From NCBI GenBank assembly GCA_019359285.1, contig JAHHHQ010000028.1, positions 1-64,000 of the forward strand: DNA of 64,000 nt, given 5' to 3'. Position 1 is the stretch's first letter; each line of letters starts with the position of its first letter. This document shows, in pieces, positions 45,468-56,172 of this stretch. The notes below the pieces were generated by a model. The model did no database searches and was not told the origin of the DNA. It saw only the letters and a program-made list of their open reading frames with translations. This DNA is from Nodosilinea sp. WJT8-NPBG4. Lineage in GTDB: Bacteria > Cyanobacteriota > Cyanobacteriia > Phormidesmidales > Phormidesmidaceae. A program made the translations under genes and the position numbers.

Positions 45468-45659
45468 GTGCCTAACCCAGCTGGGGTTAGCCTGCTGGGC
45501 CTTAGACATTTTCTTGCCGTCCCCCAATGTAGCGCCCCAATCCTCCTAGACTGGAATTGGTGAGCAACATCCACGGCCCTTTGGAGGCAGGCGCAAGGGT
45601 GGATGCTCCGGGTCACACCGTGTATTTGGATTACACCACGTATTTAAGGAGATAGGGCG

Positions 45660-46310
45660 TTGGCGGTTCTAGCAATTGTGCTGCTGATAGTAGCGGCTTA
45701 TCTCTTGGGCTCACTGCCCACTGGCTACCTAGTCGCCAAGGCGATTAAGGGGATTGATATTCGGCAGCATGGCTCGGGGGGCACAGGGGCAACTAACGTG
45801 CTGCGAACCGTGGGCAAAGGCGCGGCGATCGCCGTGCTGTTGATCGACCTGCTCAAGGGGTTGCTGGCGGTGCTGCTGGTAGCGTTGGTCTGGCCTCAGG
45901 TGACGGCTCTGACCGCCCTAGATGCCCTCTGGCAGCCGTGGGTGGCCGTTGGGGCCGGGCTGATGGCCCTGGTGGGCCACAGCAAGTCGGTATGGATCAA
46001 CTTTACCGGCGGCAAATCGGTGGCTTCGGGGTTGGGGGTGCTAATTGGCTTGGCTTGGCCAGTTGCCCTGGGGGCAGCGATCGCCTTTGGCCTCGCTCTA
46101 GCCCTCAGCCGCATTGTGTCGCTGAGTTCAATAGTGGCGGCGATCGCGGCGGGCATTCTCATGGTCGTCACTGGCGAGCCCCTACCCTACGCGGTGCTAG
46201 GAGCGCTGGGAGCGTTCTACGTAATTCTGCGCCACCGCAGCAATATCGATCGCCTCCTGGCTGGTACCGAACCGCGTCTAGGGCAGCAATCCTCCGACCA
46301 AGGCGGCTAG
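45660..46310 (+). CDS. plsY: Glycerol-3-phosphate acyltransferase PlsY
   Basis: AYLLGSLPTGYLVAKAIKGIDIRQHGSGGTGATNVLRTVGKGAA; GHSKSVWINFTGGKSVASGLGVLIGL. Confidence 0.95.
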   Translation: MAVLAIVLLIVAAYLLGSLPTGYLVAKAIKGIDIRQHGSGGTGATNVLRTVGKGAAIAVLLIDLLKGLLAVLLVALVWPQVTALTALDALWQPWVAVGAGLMALVGHSKSVWINFTGGKSVASGLGVLIGLAWPVALGAAIAFGLALALSRIVSLSSIVAAIAAGILMVVTGEPLPYAVLGALGAFYVILRHRSNIDRLLAGTEPRLGQQSSDQGG

Positions 46311-46322
46311 CCCAACAAGTAA

Positions 46323-46365
46323 AATCCCTAGGAGCTAACTCAGTTAAAAGTTGCTTCTAGGGATT
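46323..46365. terminator. Bidirectional hairpin terminator between plsY and the fasciclin gene
   Basis: AATCCCTAG...CTAGGGATT plus inner partial pairing (AGCTAACT/AGTTGCT) between convergent genes. Confidence 0.65.
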
Positions 46366-46435
46366 CTTTAGGGAGTCAGAGAGTTGACGGGGTTGGGTCA
46401 GACGCCAGCATCAGCATCTGACCGATTAACTGACC

Positions 46436-47041
46436 CTAGAGAGTCAGACCGGGGGGCAAAATCACCTTGTCAATGCCGTGGATGATGCCGTTGCTGGCCT
46501 GAATGTCGGGGGTAACCACCATGGCGTCGTTGACCATGACTTCACCGGTAGCATCGTCCACCTCAATGGCAACAGAAGTGCCGGCGGCGGTGGGCACTTC
46601 ACCCGTGGTGACTTCAGCAGCAGGAATTTCATTCTCCAGCACGTGGTAGGTCAAAACTTGACGCAGCAAGTCCTGGTTTTCGGGCAGCAGCAGTTTGTCT
46701 AAGGTGCCTTCAGGCAGTGCTTCAAAAGCTTCGTTGGTGGGAGCGAACACGGTCACAGGGCCAGAGGCACTGAGAGTTTCGGTAAGGTCAGCAGCTTCAA
46801 TGGCTTCTGCAAGAATGCTGAAATCTTCGTCGCTAGCGGCCACATCAACTACGGTGTCGCCTTCGGCAGCAGTGCTCCCAGCCATGGGATCAGTCGCAGT
46901 AGTGGGCTCTTCAGTGGTGGTGGGGGCTTGCCCAACTTCTGTCTCGGCTGTAGGCTCAGAAGCACCACATGCAGCTAGCATAGCCGCAGCGCCCACGCTA
47001 GCAAAACCAATCATCCACCGCTTTGTCTTAGAGGAACGCAT
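46436..47041 (-). CDS. Fasciclin-domain lipoprotein
   Basis: Lipobox-like AAMLAACGAS; FSILAEAIEAADLTETLSASGPVTVFAPTNEAFEALPEGTLDKLL...LTYHVLENEI...NGIIHGIDKVILPP. Confidence 0.93.
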   Translation of the reverse strand: MRSSKTKRWMIGFASVGAAAMLAACGASEPTAETEVGQAPTTTEEPTTATDPMAGSTAAEGDTVVDVAASDEDFSILAEAIEAADLTETLSASGPVTVFAPTNEAFEALPEGTLDKLLLPENQDLLRQVLTYHVLENEIPAAEVTTGEVPTAAGTSVAIEVDDATGEVMVNDAMVVTPDIQASNGIIHGIDKVILPPGLTL

Positions 47042-47281
47042 AATAGCCATTGAAAACAATCCTTACACTCAAAACTGCATGCACGTTCGTGCGAAATTAT
47101 TAGGGCGAAGGCAGCGCCTTTGCACAGCGCCTTAAAGCACTTAACACACCTTAACGGTGCTCCCAAAGCGCTCCCTCCCCCAATAGGTAGAAACGAACCC
47201 TGGCAGCGGCGGCCAACAATCCATCCCAAGAGCGATGACGCCAGGCGGAAAAATAACCAACCCCACAGCTGGTCAACGCGC

Positions 47282-48709
47282 TTAAGCCCCTGGGGCAGGG
47301 ACGTCTGGGCCAGGGGCGGCCTCGTTATCAAATCGCTGCTGGCGCTGCTCCTGGAGGGCTAATAAGATTTGCTGATGGCGATCGCGGTTAATCGGGTAGC
47401 GGTAGCAAAACCACAGCCCCACCATCAGTAGCAGCGCCGGTAGAGGGCCAATCAGCAGGCGAATGGCGTTGAGGGCAGCGACGGGTTGAGTATCGGTGTT
47501 GGCCGTGTAGCCGGTCACGCTCAACAACTGACCAGAGATGAACAGCGCCAGGGCCAAGCCCAGCTTTTGCAGAAATACCAGGGCACTGAAGTAAAGCCCT
47601 TCCCGACGCAGGCCGGTGTTGAGTTCGTCTAGATCAATCACGTCGGGCAGCATCGCAAAGGGCACCATATAGAGGGTAGCCACCCCCATGCCCGCAATCA
47701 CCCCCAGGGTGTACATCCAGACCACTTGGCCAGGCTGCACCGTGGCTAGACCAGCAAGGGCGATCGCCGCCAGAGGCGCCCCCGTCAAAAACACCGTTCG
47801 CTTGCCCGTGCGCTTGGCCACCCAATCCCATAACCAGAGCATGGCGATCGCGGTTCCCTGCACCGCTAGGGCCATCTGAGCAAAGTGAGTCGCCGGCAAA
47901 CCCATCCAGGCGCCGACAAAGTAAGGCAGCATGGCGGCGGTCACCTGCACGCTCATCCAGCCGCAGAGATAGAGGCCTAAAACTTGGCGAAACGCACTGT
48001 TGCGAAATACGGTGCGCAGCTGGTTGAGCAGCGCCGGAGGAGCCACATCGCCCGCCAGCGAGGGGCGGCCCCGCTGCACCTGCCAGTAGCGCCGGTAGGT
48101 GCCCGCCACACAAATGCCAATCACCCCTAGAGCCAAGCTGGCCGAAAGCATTCCCAACAGCGCGTACTGGCGGGCCGGGTCGGCCACCCGCGCAAACACG
48201 ATCTGGGCCGTTACCAGGGCCACAATGCTGGCCCCAATGCTAAACGCCGACTTCATGCCAATCAAGTCGGTGCGTTCGTCGTAGTCGTCAGACAGTTCAG
48301 CAGCCAAGGCTGTGTAGGGCAGCTGCACCGCCGTAAAGGCCGCAAAGGCAAAAATCGACAGCACAATGTAGTAGGCAAACACCCCCATTTGAGTCGGGAA
48401 GGGCGGCACCACCCACAGCAGCACCGAGCAGATCGCCAAGGGAATCACGCCGCCCAGCATCCAGGGAAAACGGCGGCCTAGGGGCGACTGGGTGCAATCG
48501 CTCATCCAGCCAATAATCGGGTCATTGATGGCATCCCACACGCGGCCAAACAGCAGCACCGAGCCTGCCAGAGCCGGGCTCAGCCCCGCCACAGTCGTAA
48601 AGAAATACAGCACAAAAAATGCCGACAGGCTAGCGGGCACCGCTGCCGCTAACTCGCCCACGCCGTAAAACACTTTTACCGAAAAAGGCAGGGGCGATAG
48701 CTTAGCCAA
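47282..48709 (-). CDS. GPH-family/MFS sugar:cation symporter
   Basis: GSVLLFGRVWDAINDPIIGWMSDCTQSPLGRRFPWMLGG; PYTALAAELSDDYDERTDLIGMKSAFSIG. Confidence 0.9.
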   Translation of the reverse strand: MAKLSPLPFSVKVFYGVGELAAAVPASLSAFFVLYFFTTVAGLSPALAGSVLLFGRVWDAINDPIIGWMSDCTQSPLGRRFPWMLGGVIPLAICSVLLWVVPPFPTQMGVFAYYIVLSIFAFAAFTAVQLPYTALAAELSDDYDERTDLIGMKSAFSIGASIVALVTAQIVFARVADPARQYALLGMLSASLALGVIGICVAGTYRRYWQVQRGRPSLAGDVAPPALLNQLRTVFRNSAFRQVLGLYLCGWMSVQVTAAMLPYFVGAWMGLPATHFAQMALAVQGTAIAMLWLWDWVAKRTGKRTVFLTGAPLAAIALAGLATVQPGQVVWMYTLGVIAGMGVATLYMVPFAMLPDVIDLDELNTGLRREGLYFSALVFLQKLGLALALFISGQLLSVTGYTANTDTQPVAALNAIRLLIGPLPALLLMVGLWFCYRYPINRDRHQQILLALQEQRQQRFDNEAAPGPDVPAPGA

Positions 48710-48842
48710 CGAACAGGACTCCAGATGAATAGGGGATTATCATGCCATAGGTTTAACTGGGATGGCAGTTTTTAGGCAGTTGCGGCGATCGGGCAACGCG
48801 ATAAGATAGCGGCGACATTGTTTAGCGGGTGATAGAGCCACC

Positions 48843-49529
48843 ATGACAACCCAGACAAAGGTTGCGACGGCGCTGCTGCTGGTCGTGGGGCTGGTGAGTG
48901 CCTGCGATCGCCAACCCCCGACCGCTACCTCGGCCCCCCTCACTACCCCTGTCGCCGAAGGGCCACCGCCGCCCCCCGAAGGCGCTTTTTTGGCCCAAAT
49001 GTCGCCCACCCAAACCAGCCAGCTCACCAGTCTAGGAATTGAGGTGGTGGTGCCGGGGCAGGTGCCGCCGTCCTTTGCGATCGTAGAAATGCGGGTTGAC
49101 TCCAGCGATTCCGGCCCTGGCTATCTGGTGGTCTACCAAAGCAATGCCTCAGAAGGAGCGGCCGCTGGCCAAGGCAGTCAGTGCTTTGCCGTCGAGTTTG
49201 CCGCTGAGGGCATTGGCAGTTCCCCTGCCACCGAAAGCCGCATTCCCATTCAGCCGCCGCTGTTTGGTGACCAGGGCTATGGCCTCAACTATGGCCCCTT
49301 TACCGATGCCAATCTGCGGGCCGAGTTTCCTGACTCCAACTTGTCCACCGACTGGATGTTGGGGGCTTCTGGCGCTTACCGGCTGGTGGGGGCGACCTAC
49401 ATTGGCGACCTGTTTGAGTCGCTCCAGGCCTGCGAAGATGTCAGCCCCGAGGAAGCCGTAGCCCTGGCCGAATCGTTCACGGTGCTGACCGCCGATCCGA
49501 TGGCTGAGCCCCCCGGCAGCGCCCCTTAA
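48843..49529 (+). CDS. Hypothetical lipoprotein
   Basis: Lipobox VVGLVSAC; 228 aa. Confidence 0.7.
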   Translation: MTTQTKVATALLLVVGLVSACDRQPPTATSAPLTTPVAEGPPPPPEGAFLAQMSPTQTSQLTSLGIEVVVPGQVPPSFAIVEMRVDSSDSGPGYLVVYQSNASEGAAAGQGSQCFAVEFAAEGIGSSPATESRIPIQPPLFGDQGYGLNYGPFTDANLRAEFPDSNLSTDWMLGASGAYRLVGATYIGDLFESLQACEDVSPEEAVALAESFTVLTADPMAEPPGSAP

Positions 49530-49653
49530 AGATATTGGGTGGGGCGGCCTGATCCCGCGGCGGTGGTGGAGTTGATCCCCGTGTCAGATCCAGTTCCGGT
49601 ATCGTGCGAGAATGAATTTTTATAAATGGCAATCTTAGATTAGGACGTTTGGC

Positions 49654-49989
49654 ATGGCCGAGATTCAATTTGCCCGTGGCGTTGCAGAACCAGTGATTCC
49701 CGACGTGCGGCTCACCCGCGCCAAGGATGGCTCCGACGGTACGGCCACCTTCTACTTTGACCATCCCCAGGCCCTCTCTCAGCAGGCAGGGGTGGAAATC
49801 ACCGGTATGTACCTGGTCGATGAAGAGGGCGAACTGATGAGCCGTGAGGTCAACGGTCGGTTTGTCAACGGCGAACCCGCTGGCATTGAGGCCACCTACA
49901 TTATGAAAAGCGAAGCCGAGTGGGATCGCTTTATGCGGTTTATGAATCGCTACGCCGAGCAAAACGGGTTGGGCTTTACCAAGAGCTAG
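49654..49989 (+). CDS. psb28: Photosystem II assembly/reaction centre protein Psb28
   Basis: [37 protein letters not shown]...[61 protein letters not shown]. Confidence 0.96.
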   Translation: MAEIQFARGVAEPVIPDVRLTRAKDGSDGTATFYFDHPQALSQQAGVEITGMYLVDEEGELMSREVNGRFVNGEPAGIEATYIMKSEAEWDRFMRFMNRYAEQNGLGFTKS

Positions 49990-50003
49990 GTGCCACCCCA
50001 ACC

Positions 50004-50492
50004 ATGGCCCATCCCCCGGCGTTAGGCAGACCGGTGCGCTGCGCGGTATTTACTGTGAGCGACACCCGCACCGTCGAGAGCGATCGCAGCGGGCAACTCC
50101 TGCAAACCCTGTTGGCTGAGGCGGGCCACCAGGTAAGCGACTACCGCATCGTCCCCGACGAGCCGCAGCAGATTCGCCCGCTGTGCCAGACATTGGCAGC
50201 GCAGGTTGACTGCATTATTCTCACCGGGGGGACAGGGATTGCCCCGCGCGATACCACCTACGATGCGATCGCAGCCCTGCTGGAGAAAACCCTGCCGGGG
50301 TTTGGGGAAATCTTTCGCCATCTCAGCTTTCAGGAAATTGGCTCCCGCGCCATGGCCTCCCGCGCTGTAGCCGGGGTTTATCAATCTACCCTAATTTTTG
50401 CGCTGCCGGGGTCGAGCAAAGCGGTGACCCTAGCCATGGAGGCGCTGATTTTGCCGGAGTTGCCGCATCTGGTTAGCCTGATGCAGAGCTGA
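50004..50492 (+). CDS. Molybdenum cofactor biosynthesis MoaB/MogA-like protein
   Basis: VRCAVFTVSDTRTVESDRSGQLLQTLLAEAGHQV...CIILTGGTGIAPRDTTYDAI...IFALPGSSKAV. Confidence 0.93.
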   Translation: MAHPPALGRPVRCAVFTVSDTRTVESDRSGQLLQTLLAEAGHQVSDYRIVPDEPQQIRPLCQTLAAQVDCIILTGGTGIAPRDTTYDAIAALLEKTLPGFGEIFRHLSFQEIGSRAMASRAVAGVYQSTLIFALPGSSKAVTLAMEALILPELPHLVSLMQS

Positions 50493-50656
50493 TTGGCTAC
50501 GGCCTAGGTTCACCTCAACGAACCGTAGGGGCTGTTTTGGTGAGCGGGTGAAACGGTCAGCCAGCTAGCAGGTTTGAACTCCCGACCTGCCAACTAATGT
50601 ATTAACTGTCATTTTCCTTCTTAGCGGCACTGACGTTTCCTTCTATTCACCGCACT

Positions 50657-51490
50657 ATGGCCTCAGCAACTTCGACTCAGTGGGCGCGTTTACTCAAAAA
50701 CCAGGGCACCTGGGTCGGGTCGTTTACTCAGGTATCTCCGACTGGGGAAATTTTGCAAGACACGCCCTCAGAGGTGGCGCTGAGCCCGCTCAACGGGGGT
50801 AATACGATGCGCCAGGAAATTCGCAAGCGCCCTCCCGGCCAGCCCCCCAGCGAAACGGTGTTGGAATACAGTTCCCTGGGGCGGGGAGTGCTGTTTTGCG
50901 AAACAGGTGCCTTTTCTCAGGGGTCGATTCAGCGTAGCCCGGTGAGCGAGTTTGGGGCCGAGCTAGGGCTGATCCACGGCAGCGAGCGCCTGCGCGTGGC
51001 CCAGGTTTTTCCTCGGCAGCCCACCCTTGGCAGTTTGACCCTGATTCGAGAGCATTTGGCCGGCACCGAACCCACTCCGCGCCCCACGCTCACAGTGGGT
51101 CAGCTGATCGGCACCTGGGTGGGAGAGGCCACCACGGTATTTCCTGACTGGCAGCCCCAGCGATCGATGACGACTCAGCTAGAGATTCAGCGGGAGGGCG
51201 ATCGCCCTGTTACCCAAACCCTCACCTTTGGCAACAGCACCGCCATCCAGTTTCAGGGTCAGCTGGTTGGTTCAACCCTGACCTTTGAGCAGGGCAGCCA
51301 GCCAGTTACCGTCTTGCTCTTACCGGGGGGGGCTTCGGCTACCTTTCCCACCGAGATTCAGTCGGGGCAGCCGCTATTTTTGGAGGCTGGCTGGCTAATT
51401 ACTCCCACCCTGCGACAGCGACTAATTCGCACCTACAATGCCCAAGGCACTTGGGAAAGCCTGACCCTCGTAACTGAACAAAAAGTATAG
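50657..51490 (+). CDS. DUF3598 family protein
   Basis: WARLLKNQGTWVGSFTQVSPTGEILQDTPSEVALSPL, lipocalin-like DUF3598 pattern. Confidence 0.75.
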   Translation: MASATSTQWARLLKNQGTWVGSFTQVSPTGEILQDTPSEVALSPLNGGNTMRQEIRKRPPGQPPSETVLEYSSLGRGVLFCETGAFSQGSIQRSPVSEFGAELGLIHGSERLRVAQVFPRQPTLGSLTLIREHLAGTEPTPRPTLTVGQLIGTWVGEATTVFPDWQPQRSMTTQLEIQREGDRPVTQTLTFGNSTAIQFQGQLVGSTLTFEQGSQPVTVLLLPGGASATFPTEIQSGQPLFLEAGWLITPTLRQRLIRTYNAQGTWESLTLVTEQKV

Positions 51491-51689
51491 TCTTCAGTCT
51501 TCCCCGACATAGAGTGACCCTAGTAGCTTTCCATCCATAGATGCTGTGGAAACGGCCCTGCTCAACCGAAACACTACAATCGCTAAAGTTCGGGTCAGGA
51601 CAGCCCAAAATGCATGAACTTAAGCCTGGCGAGTTTTTTTGGTTTTCGCTCTTCTATTTTCGTTCTTTTGCTACGGCCAAACCCACCTT

Positions 51690-52973
51690 CTAGTCTGAAG
51701 AAAGCCCTTTGACCCGGTAGCCGATGTCGCGGCGGTAATACATGCCTTCAAAGCAAATTTTGTCGATCGCCTCGTAGGCATTGGCGATCGCCGCCTCAAA
51801 GGTTTCGCCCAAACCCGTCACCCCCAGCACGCGTCCGCCATCGGCCACAATGCTGTTGCCCCGGCGGCGAGTGCCCGCATGAAACACCAGCGCTCCGGTG
51901 GCGGCGGCTTCTTCAAAACCAACGATTTCCATGCCTTTGGGATATTTGTCGGGGTAGCCCTCGGCGGCTACCACCACGCAGGCGGCGGCTTCCGGCTTCC
52001 ATTTCAACTTTAAGGTGTCGAGCCGCCCTTCGATGCATGCCAGCATCACCTCCTCCAGCGGAGTTTCGAGCAGAGGCAGCACGGCCTGGGTCTCGGGGTC
52101 ACCTAGACGGCAGTTAAACTCCACCACTTTGGGCTCGCCCTCGGGGGTAATCATCAGCCCAGCGTAGAGAATGCCGCGATAGTCGATGCCTCGGCCGCGT
52201 AGGGTGGCGATCGCCGGCTCTAGCACCTCTTTTTGCACCCGCTCCATAATGGCAGGGGTCACTACTGGCGTAGGGGCGTAGGCTCCCATGCCGCCAGTGT
52301 TAGGGCCAGTGTCGCCTTCGCCAATGGCCTTGTGGTCTTGGGCGGGCACCAGGGGGCGAATGGTTTGCCCATCAGTGATGGCCAGCACCGATGCCTCCTG
52401 GCCGGTCATAAATTCTTCGATCACCACCTGGTGACCGGCGACTCCGAACTTGCCGCTAAACGCATCCTTGACGGCTTGAATGGCCTCATCTAGGGTGTGG
52501 GCCACGGTGACGCCCTTACCCGCTGCAAGCCCATCAGCCTTGACCACGATAGGGGCACCCTGCTGCTCTAAGTAGGCTAAAGCGGCCGCTGCTTCCTCAA
52601 AAACCGCGGCTTTGGCGGTGGGAATGCCCGCCTCAACCATCAGCGCCTTGGCCCAGGCCTTGCTGGCCTCGATTTGCGCCCCTGCCTGACAGGGGCCAAA
52701 CACCTTAAGCCCCTGCTCTTGCAGATAGTCGGTAATTCCCTCGGCCAGGGGCTGCTCGGGGCCGACCACGACCAGCTCTAGGTTGTTGACCAGGGCAAAA
52801 CGAGCGATGCCCTCAAAGTCGGTGGGGGCCATCGCCAGGTTGCGGCAGTGGGGCAGGGTAGCGGTGCCGCCGTTGCCTGGTACGCAGACCACCTCAGTGA
52901 TTTTGGGCGATCGCAGCAACGACCAGGCCAGGGTATGTTCACGGCCACCGCTGCCGACCACAAGAGCTTTCAC
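51690..52973 (-). CDS. purD: Phosphoribosylamine--glycine ligase
   Basis: (GTG)KALVVGSGGREHTLAWSLLRSPKITEVVCVPGNGGTA; LGDPETQAVLPLL; start placed at GTG 52973. Confidence 0.95.
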   Translation of the reverse strand: MKALVVGSGGREHTLAWSLLRSPKITEVVCVPGNGGTATLPHCRNLAMAPTDFEGIARFALVNNLELVVVGPEQPLAEGITDYLQEQGLKVFGPCQAGAQIEASKAWAKALMVEAGIPTAKAAVFEEAAAALAYLEQQGAPIVVKADGLAAGKGVTVAHTLDEAIQAVKDAFSGKFGVAGHQVVIEEFMTGQEASVLAITDGQTIRPLVPAQDHKAIGEGDTGPNTGGMGAYAPTPVVTPAIMERVQKEVLEPAIATLRGRGIDYRGILYAGLMITPEGEPKVVEFNCRLGDPETQAVLPLLETPLEEVMLACIEGRLDTLKLKWKPEAAACVVVAAEGYPDKYPKGMEIVGFEEAAATGALVFHAGTRRRGNSIVADGGRVLGVTGLGETFEAAIANAYEAIDKICFEGMYYRRDIGYRVKGLSSD

Positions 52974-53134
52974 AGGCAATTTTCCAAAAATGCGAAACTT
53001 ATTTTCCCACGTTGCCACCGTAAATGGATGGCGGCTTTACTCGGGGTGGATAGACGGTACTGAGGTGACCTAGATTCCGGGTCGCTAGGGACAGCCGGTT
53101 CTATAAACCCCTCTTTTGCAGCCCTGGCCCCATC

Positions 53135-54409
53135 CTACTCCGTGTTCAGGGTCAGGGCCAGCGGTTGAGCCGCTAGATCGGCATCTAGGCTAAAGGTTCC
53201 TGGCGACGGCGAAATCTGCCGAGGCAGTGTGACGACAAAGGTCGTCCCCTGCCCCTGCTGGCTGCTGACGGCAATGGTGCCGCCCATGATGCTGACCAAC
53301 GACTGGACAATGGCCAACCCCAGCCCGGTGCCGGGGCGATGGCGACGAATGGTTTGATCGACCTGGCGAAAAGCCTCAAAAATGTGGGGCAGTTGCTCTT
53401 CGGCAATGCCAATGCCGGTGTCGGCCACGGTGAGAGAAATCTGATCAGAGACGGTCTCCGTGACGGTGATGTGCACCTGGCCTCGATCGGTAAACTTGAT
53501 GGCGTTGGAGACCAAATTGGTGAGCACCTGGCGCAGCCGGTGTTCGTCGTTCACCACCATTGGGTTGTTGAGCTGGAGGGTGCTCTTTAGGATGAGGGCT
53601 TTGCCGTCAGCCAGCGATCGCAAATCTAGCAACGTAGTCTGCACCAGGCTGTGGAGATTGACCTGGGTCAAGTCCAGCGTCAGCCGCTGGGCCTCTAGCT
53701 TAGATAGGTCAAGAATGTCGTTCACCAGATTGAGCAAGTTCTTGCCGTTGGTGAAAATGCGCTTGATCATCTCGGCCTGGTGGGAGGTCAGCGGCCCCTT
53801 TGACTGGCTGTCGAGAATCTGCGAAAACCCCAAAATGGCGTTCAGCGGTGTGCGCAGCTCGTGGGACATAGTGGCCAAAAACTCAGACTTAACCCGGTAG
53901 GCCTCTAGCAGCTTGAGGTTTTGGTCTTCGATATAGCGCCGTTGGCGCTCTAGCTCTTCGTTTTGCTGGGTGAGCAGCTTGTTGGTCTGCTGAAGCTGGG
54001 CCATGACCTTGGCCTCCCGTCGCTCCACTTCGTACATGCGCAGGGCGTTGCGCAACAGCAGCGCTAGGCGATCGGGCGACACGCGAGTTTTGACGAGGTA
54101 GTCGCTAGCACCAGCTTTCATCAAGTCGACGGCGATTTGCTCGTCGCCCTGGCCGGTCAGCACCACCAGCGGAATGCTCACGCCCTCAGCCCGCCACTGA
54201 CGAATCAGCGACAGGCCGTCTTGCTCGGGCAGGCGATAATCTAAAAAAACGCAGTCGTAGGTGCGACTTTTGAGGTTGGCGATCGCCTGCTCAGCACTAG
54301 TTACCTCAGTGACTTCAACCGGTAAGTCGGCGCGAGCTAGAGCGCGGCAGATGGCCATACGATCGACAGCATCGTCATCCACTAACAAGAGCTCTAGCGC
54401 TTCACCCAT
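53135..54409 (-). CDS. Response-regulator/histidine kinase hybrid (REC-HisKA-HATPase)
   Basis: LELLLVDDDAVDRMAICRALARADL...FLATMSHELRTPLNAILGFSQIL...GTGLGLAIVQSLVSIMGG. Confidence 0.93.
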   Translation of the reverse strand: MGEALELLLVDDDAVDRMAICRALARADLPVEVTEVTSAEQAIANLKSRTYDCVFLDYRLPEQDGLSLIRQWRAEGVSIPLVVLTGQGDEQIAVDLMKAGASDYLVKTRVSPDRLALLLRNALRMYEVERREAKVMAQLQQTNKLLTQQNEELERQRRYIEDQNLKLLEAYRVKSEFLATMSHELRTPLNAILGFSQILDSQSKGPLTSHQAEMIKRIFTNGKNLLNLVNDILDLSKLEAQRLTLDLTQVNLHSLVQTTLLDLRSLADGKALILKSTLQLNNPMVVNDEHRLRQVLTNLVSNAIKFTDRGQVHITVTETVSDQISLTVADTGIGIAEEQLPHIFEAFRQVDQTIRRHRPGTGLGLAIVQSLVSIMGGTIAVSSQQGQGTTFVVTLPRQISPSPGTFSLDADLAAQPLALTLNTE

Positions 54410-54458
54410 CCGCTCAGTACCTGCTTCTGCTACCCACGGCGGATTCCAGTGGGTCTGG

Positions 54459-54890
54459 TTATGGAATCTCACACAGCGCCCAGTACTGGTTGAGGGCCGC
54501 CACTACATCTGCAAAGGTAGCAAAAGTGACCGGCTTTAGAATATAGCCTGCTACGTTTAACCGGTAGGCCTCAAGGCGATCTTGGTCGGCGTCGGAGGTC
54601 GTCAACACAACGACGGGCGTAGACTTCAGCGATTCATCCTGGCGAAGCTCTTGAAGAAACTCTAGCCCATTCATTTTGGGCATGTTGATGTCGAGCAGCA
54701 CAAGGCGGCGATGCTCGGGCACCGACGGTGGATCGGAGTCACTACCGCGCAACATATCGAGCGCTGCTAGCCCATTGTTGGCAATGTACAGAGGATTCTC
54801 GATGCGGTTGCGTTTAAAGGCCCGCTGAACGTTCATTACATCCACCTCATCGTCTTCGACGAGTAGAACGTTAACGGTACGCTTTGCCAT
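54459..54890 (-). CDS. Single-domain response regulator (Rcp1-like)
   Basis: MAKRTVNVLLVEDDEVDVMNVQRAFKRNRIENPLYIANNGLAALDMLRG...LVLLDINMPKMNGLEFLQELR. Confidence 0.93.
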   Translation of the reverse strand: MAKRTVNVLLVEDDEVDVMNVQRAFKRNRIENPLYIANNGLAALDMLRGSDSDPPSVPEHRRLVLLDINMPKMNGLEFLQELRQDESLKSTPVVVLTTSDADQDRLEAYRLNVAGYILKPVTFATFADVVAALNQYWALCEIP

Positions 54891-55026
54891 AGCATTCTCC
54901 TGTGACGATAGCAGAGGCTCGATCACATCAGCAGTAGCACCAGGGCACGCCCTTAACGGGTTAATACCATGGGCGATCTGCGGCCCCACTCTTGCACAAT
55001 AGGTTGACGGTAGGATGTTGGCCTAA

Positions 55027-56172
55027 TCAGCCTCCTTCAGATGAAATTGTAGGCACCGGCGAGATGTTTTCTATCCGCCCAAAGGAAGAACCCGCATGGG
55101 AAGACCGCAGAGCCTGAATCTGCGGCACCCGGGCCGTCAGCGCCTGGGGATGCACGCCTGCCCGATGGGCCGCCAGTAGCCCCACCGCCTCCAGGTAAGA
55201 CGACACCCGCACCGCCGGTATGCCGAGGGCTTCGGGGCTAACATCGAGGACGGTAGAGTTGGCTTCGACGGCGATCGCCAGCGATCGCCGCCCCAAGCTC
55301 AGCAGGGCACTGCCCCCGCAGGCGCTGGCAGGCACCACAATGGCATCGACCTGATCGGCCCAGAGCGTGGGGCCGGACTGTCCCAGGGTTGGCCCAGTCA
55401 CAAACTGCGGAGCTCGGCTCAGTCCCGCTAGCACACAGGGCAAAAACGTGTGGCCCAGTTCCTCGGCGGCAGACTTTGGCGAAATCGATGGGTCTAGCGG
55501 CAGCGGGCTCAGGGCCGGAGCATGGGCGCAGGGCACTTGCAAAGTGCGCACCACTAGGTGGCTGATCACTGCCTCGGCCCCCGCCAACGGATCTACGCCG
55601 TGGCCCTGGCGATAGTCTTGCAGGGTCTCAGCATCAGTATCTTCGGGAAAACGAGCGACAACGGCGATCGCATTGGCTCCGGCAGCGATCGCCCGCTCAG
55701 CGGCTCGCAGCAAGCTGTCGGGCCGCTGAATCGTGCCCCAGGTCGCTCCCGATGCCGCCGTCCGCAGTTCTACCCCCAGGGGCGCATCGGTAACGACGTA
55801 ATCGGTCAAATCTAAGCCCAGAGTGGCTCGAGCCGCATCCGCCGCTTGCAGGTGTCGCCAGCGCAGGTCATCCTCGATCGCCACATCTAGCACCAGGCCA
55901 ATGCGGTTGCGGTGCACAGGGCGCAGCCCCCAGCGCCCGGCGGCAAATTGGTCCAGCCCATAGCCTTCCACGTAGCAGGCGTTGGGCAGCGGCCAATAAA
56001 GCTGCGCCCCGTTCATCACGTTGGGGTGAGTAATTAGGGTGTCGACCACCGAGGCGATCGCCCGCGCCACCGGCAGCGCATCCCCCGCGTAACCACCCAC
56101 TGCTGCCCCGATGCCAGTGGGCACCACCAGCACCGCAGTATAGGGACGCCGACTAGGATTGGCCGAGTTCAT
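55027..56172 (-). CDS. DUF3326 family protein
   Basis: TAVLVVPTGIGAAVGGYAGDALPVARAIASVVDTLITHPNVMNGAQLYWPLPNACYVEGYGLDQFAAG, typical DUF3326. Confidence 0.85.
   Translation of the reverse strand: MNSANPSRRPYTAVLVVPTGIGAAVGGYAGDALPVARAIASVVDTLITHPNVMNGAQLYWPLPNACYVEGYGLDQFAAGRWGLRPVHRNRIGLVLDVAIEDDLRWRHLQAADAARATLGLDLTDYVVTDAPLGVELRTAASGATWGTIQRPDSLLRAAERAIAAGANAIAVVARFPEDTDAETLQDYRQGHGVDPLAGAEAVISHLVVRTLQVPCAHAPALSPLPLDPSISPKSAAEELGHTFLPCVLAGLSRAPQFVTGPTLGQSGPTLWADQVDAIVVPASACGGSALLSLGRRSLAIAVEANSTVLDVSPEALGIPAVRVSSYLEAVGLLAAHRAGVHPQALTARVPQIQALRSSHAGSSFGRIENISPVPTISSEGG

Noticed and set aside
50561-50592. tRNA-like sequence GCAGGTTTGAACTCCCGACCTGC (T-arm-like)
   Set aside because: Only a single short hairpin is visible; I could not build acceptor, D and anticodon arms around it on either strand. 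At most a degenerate tRNA fragment.
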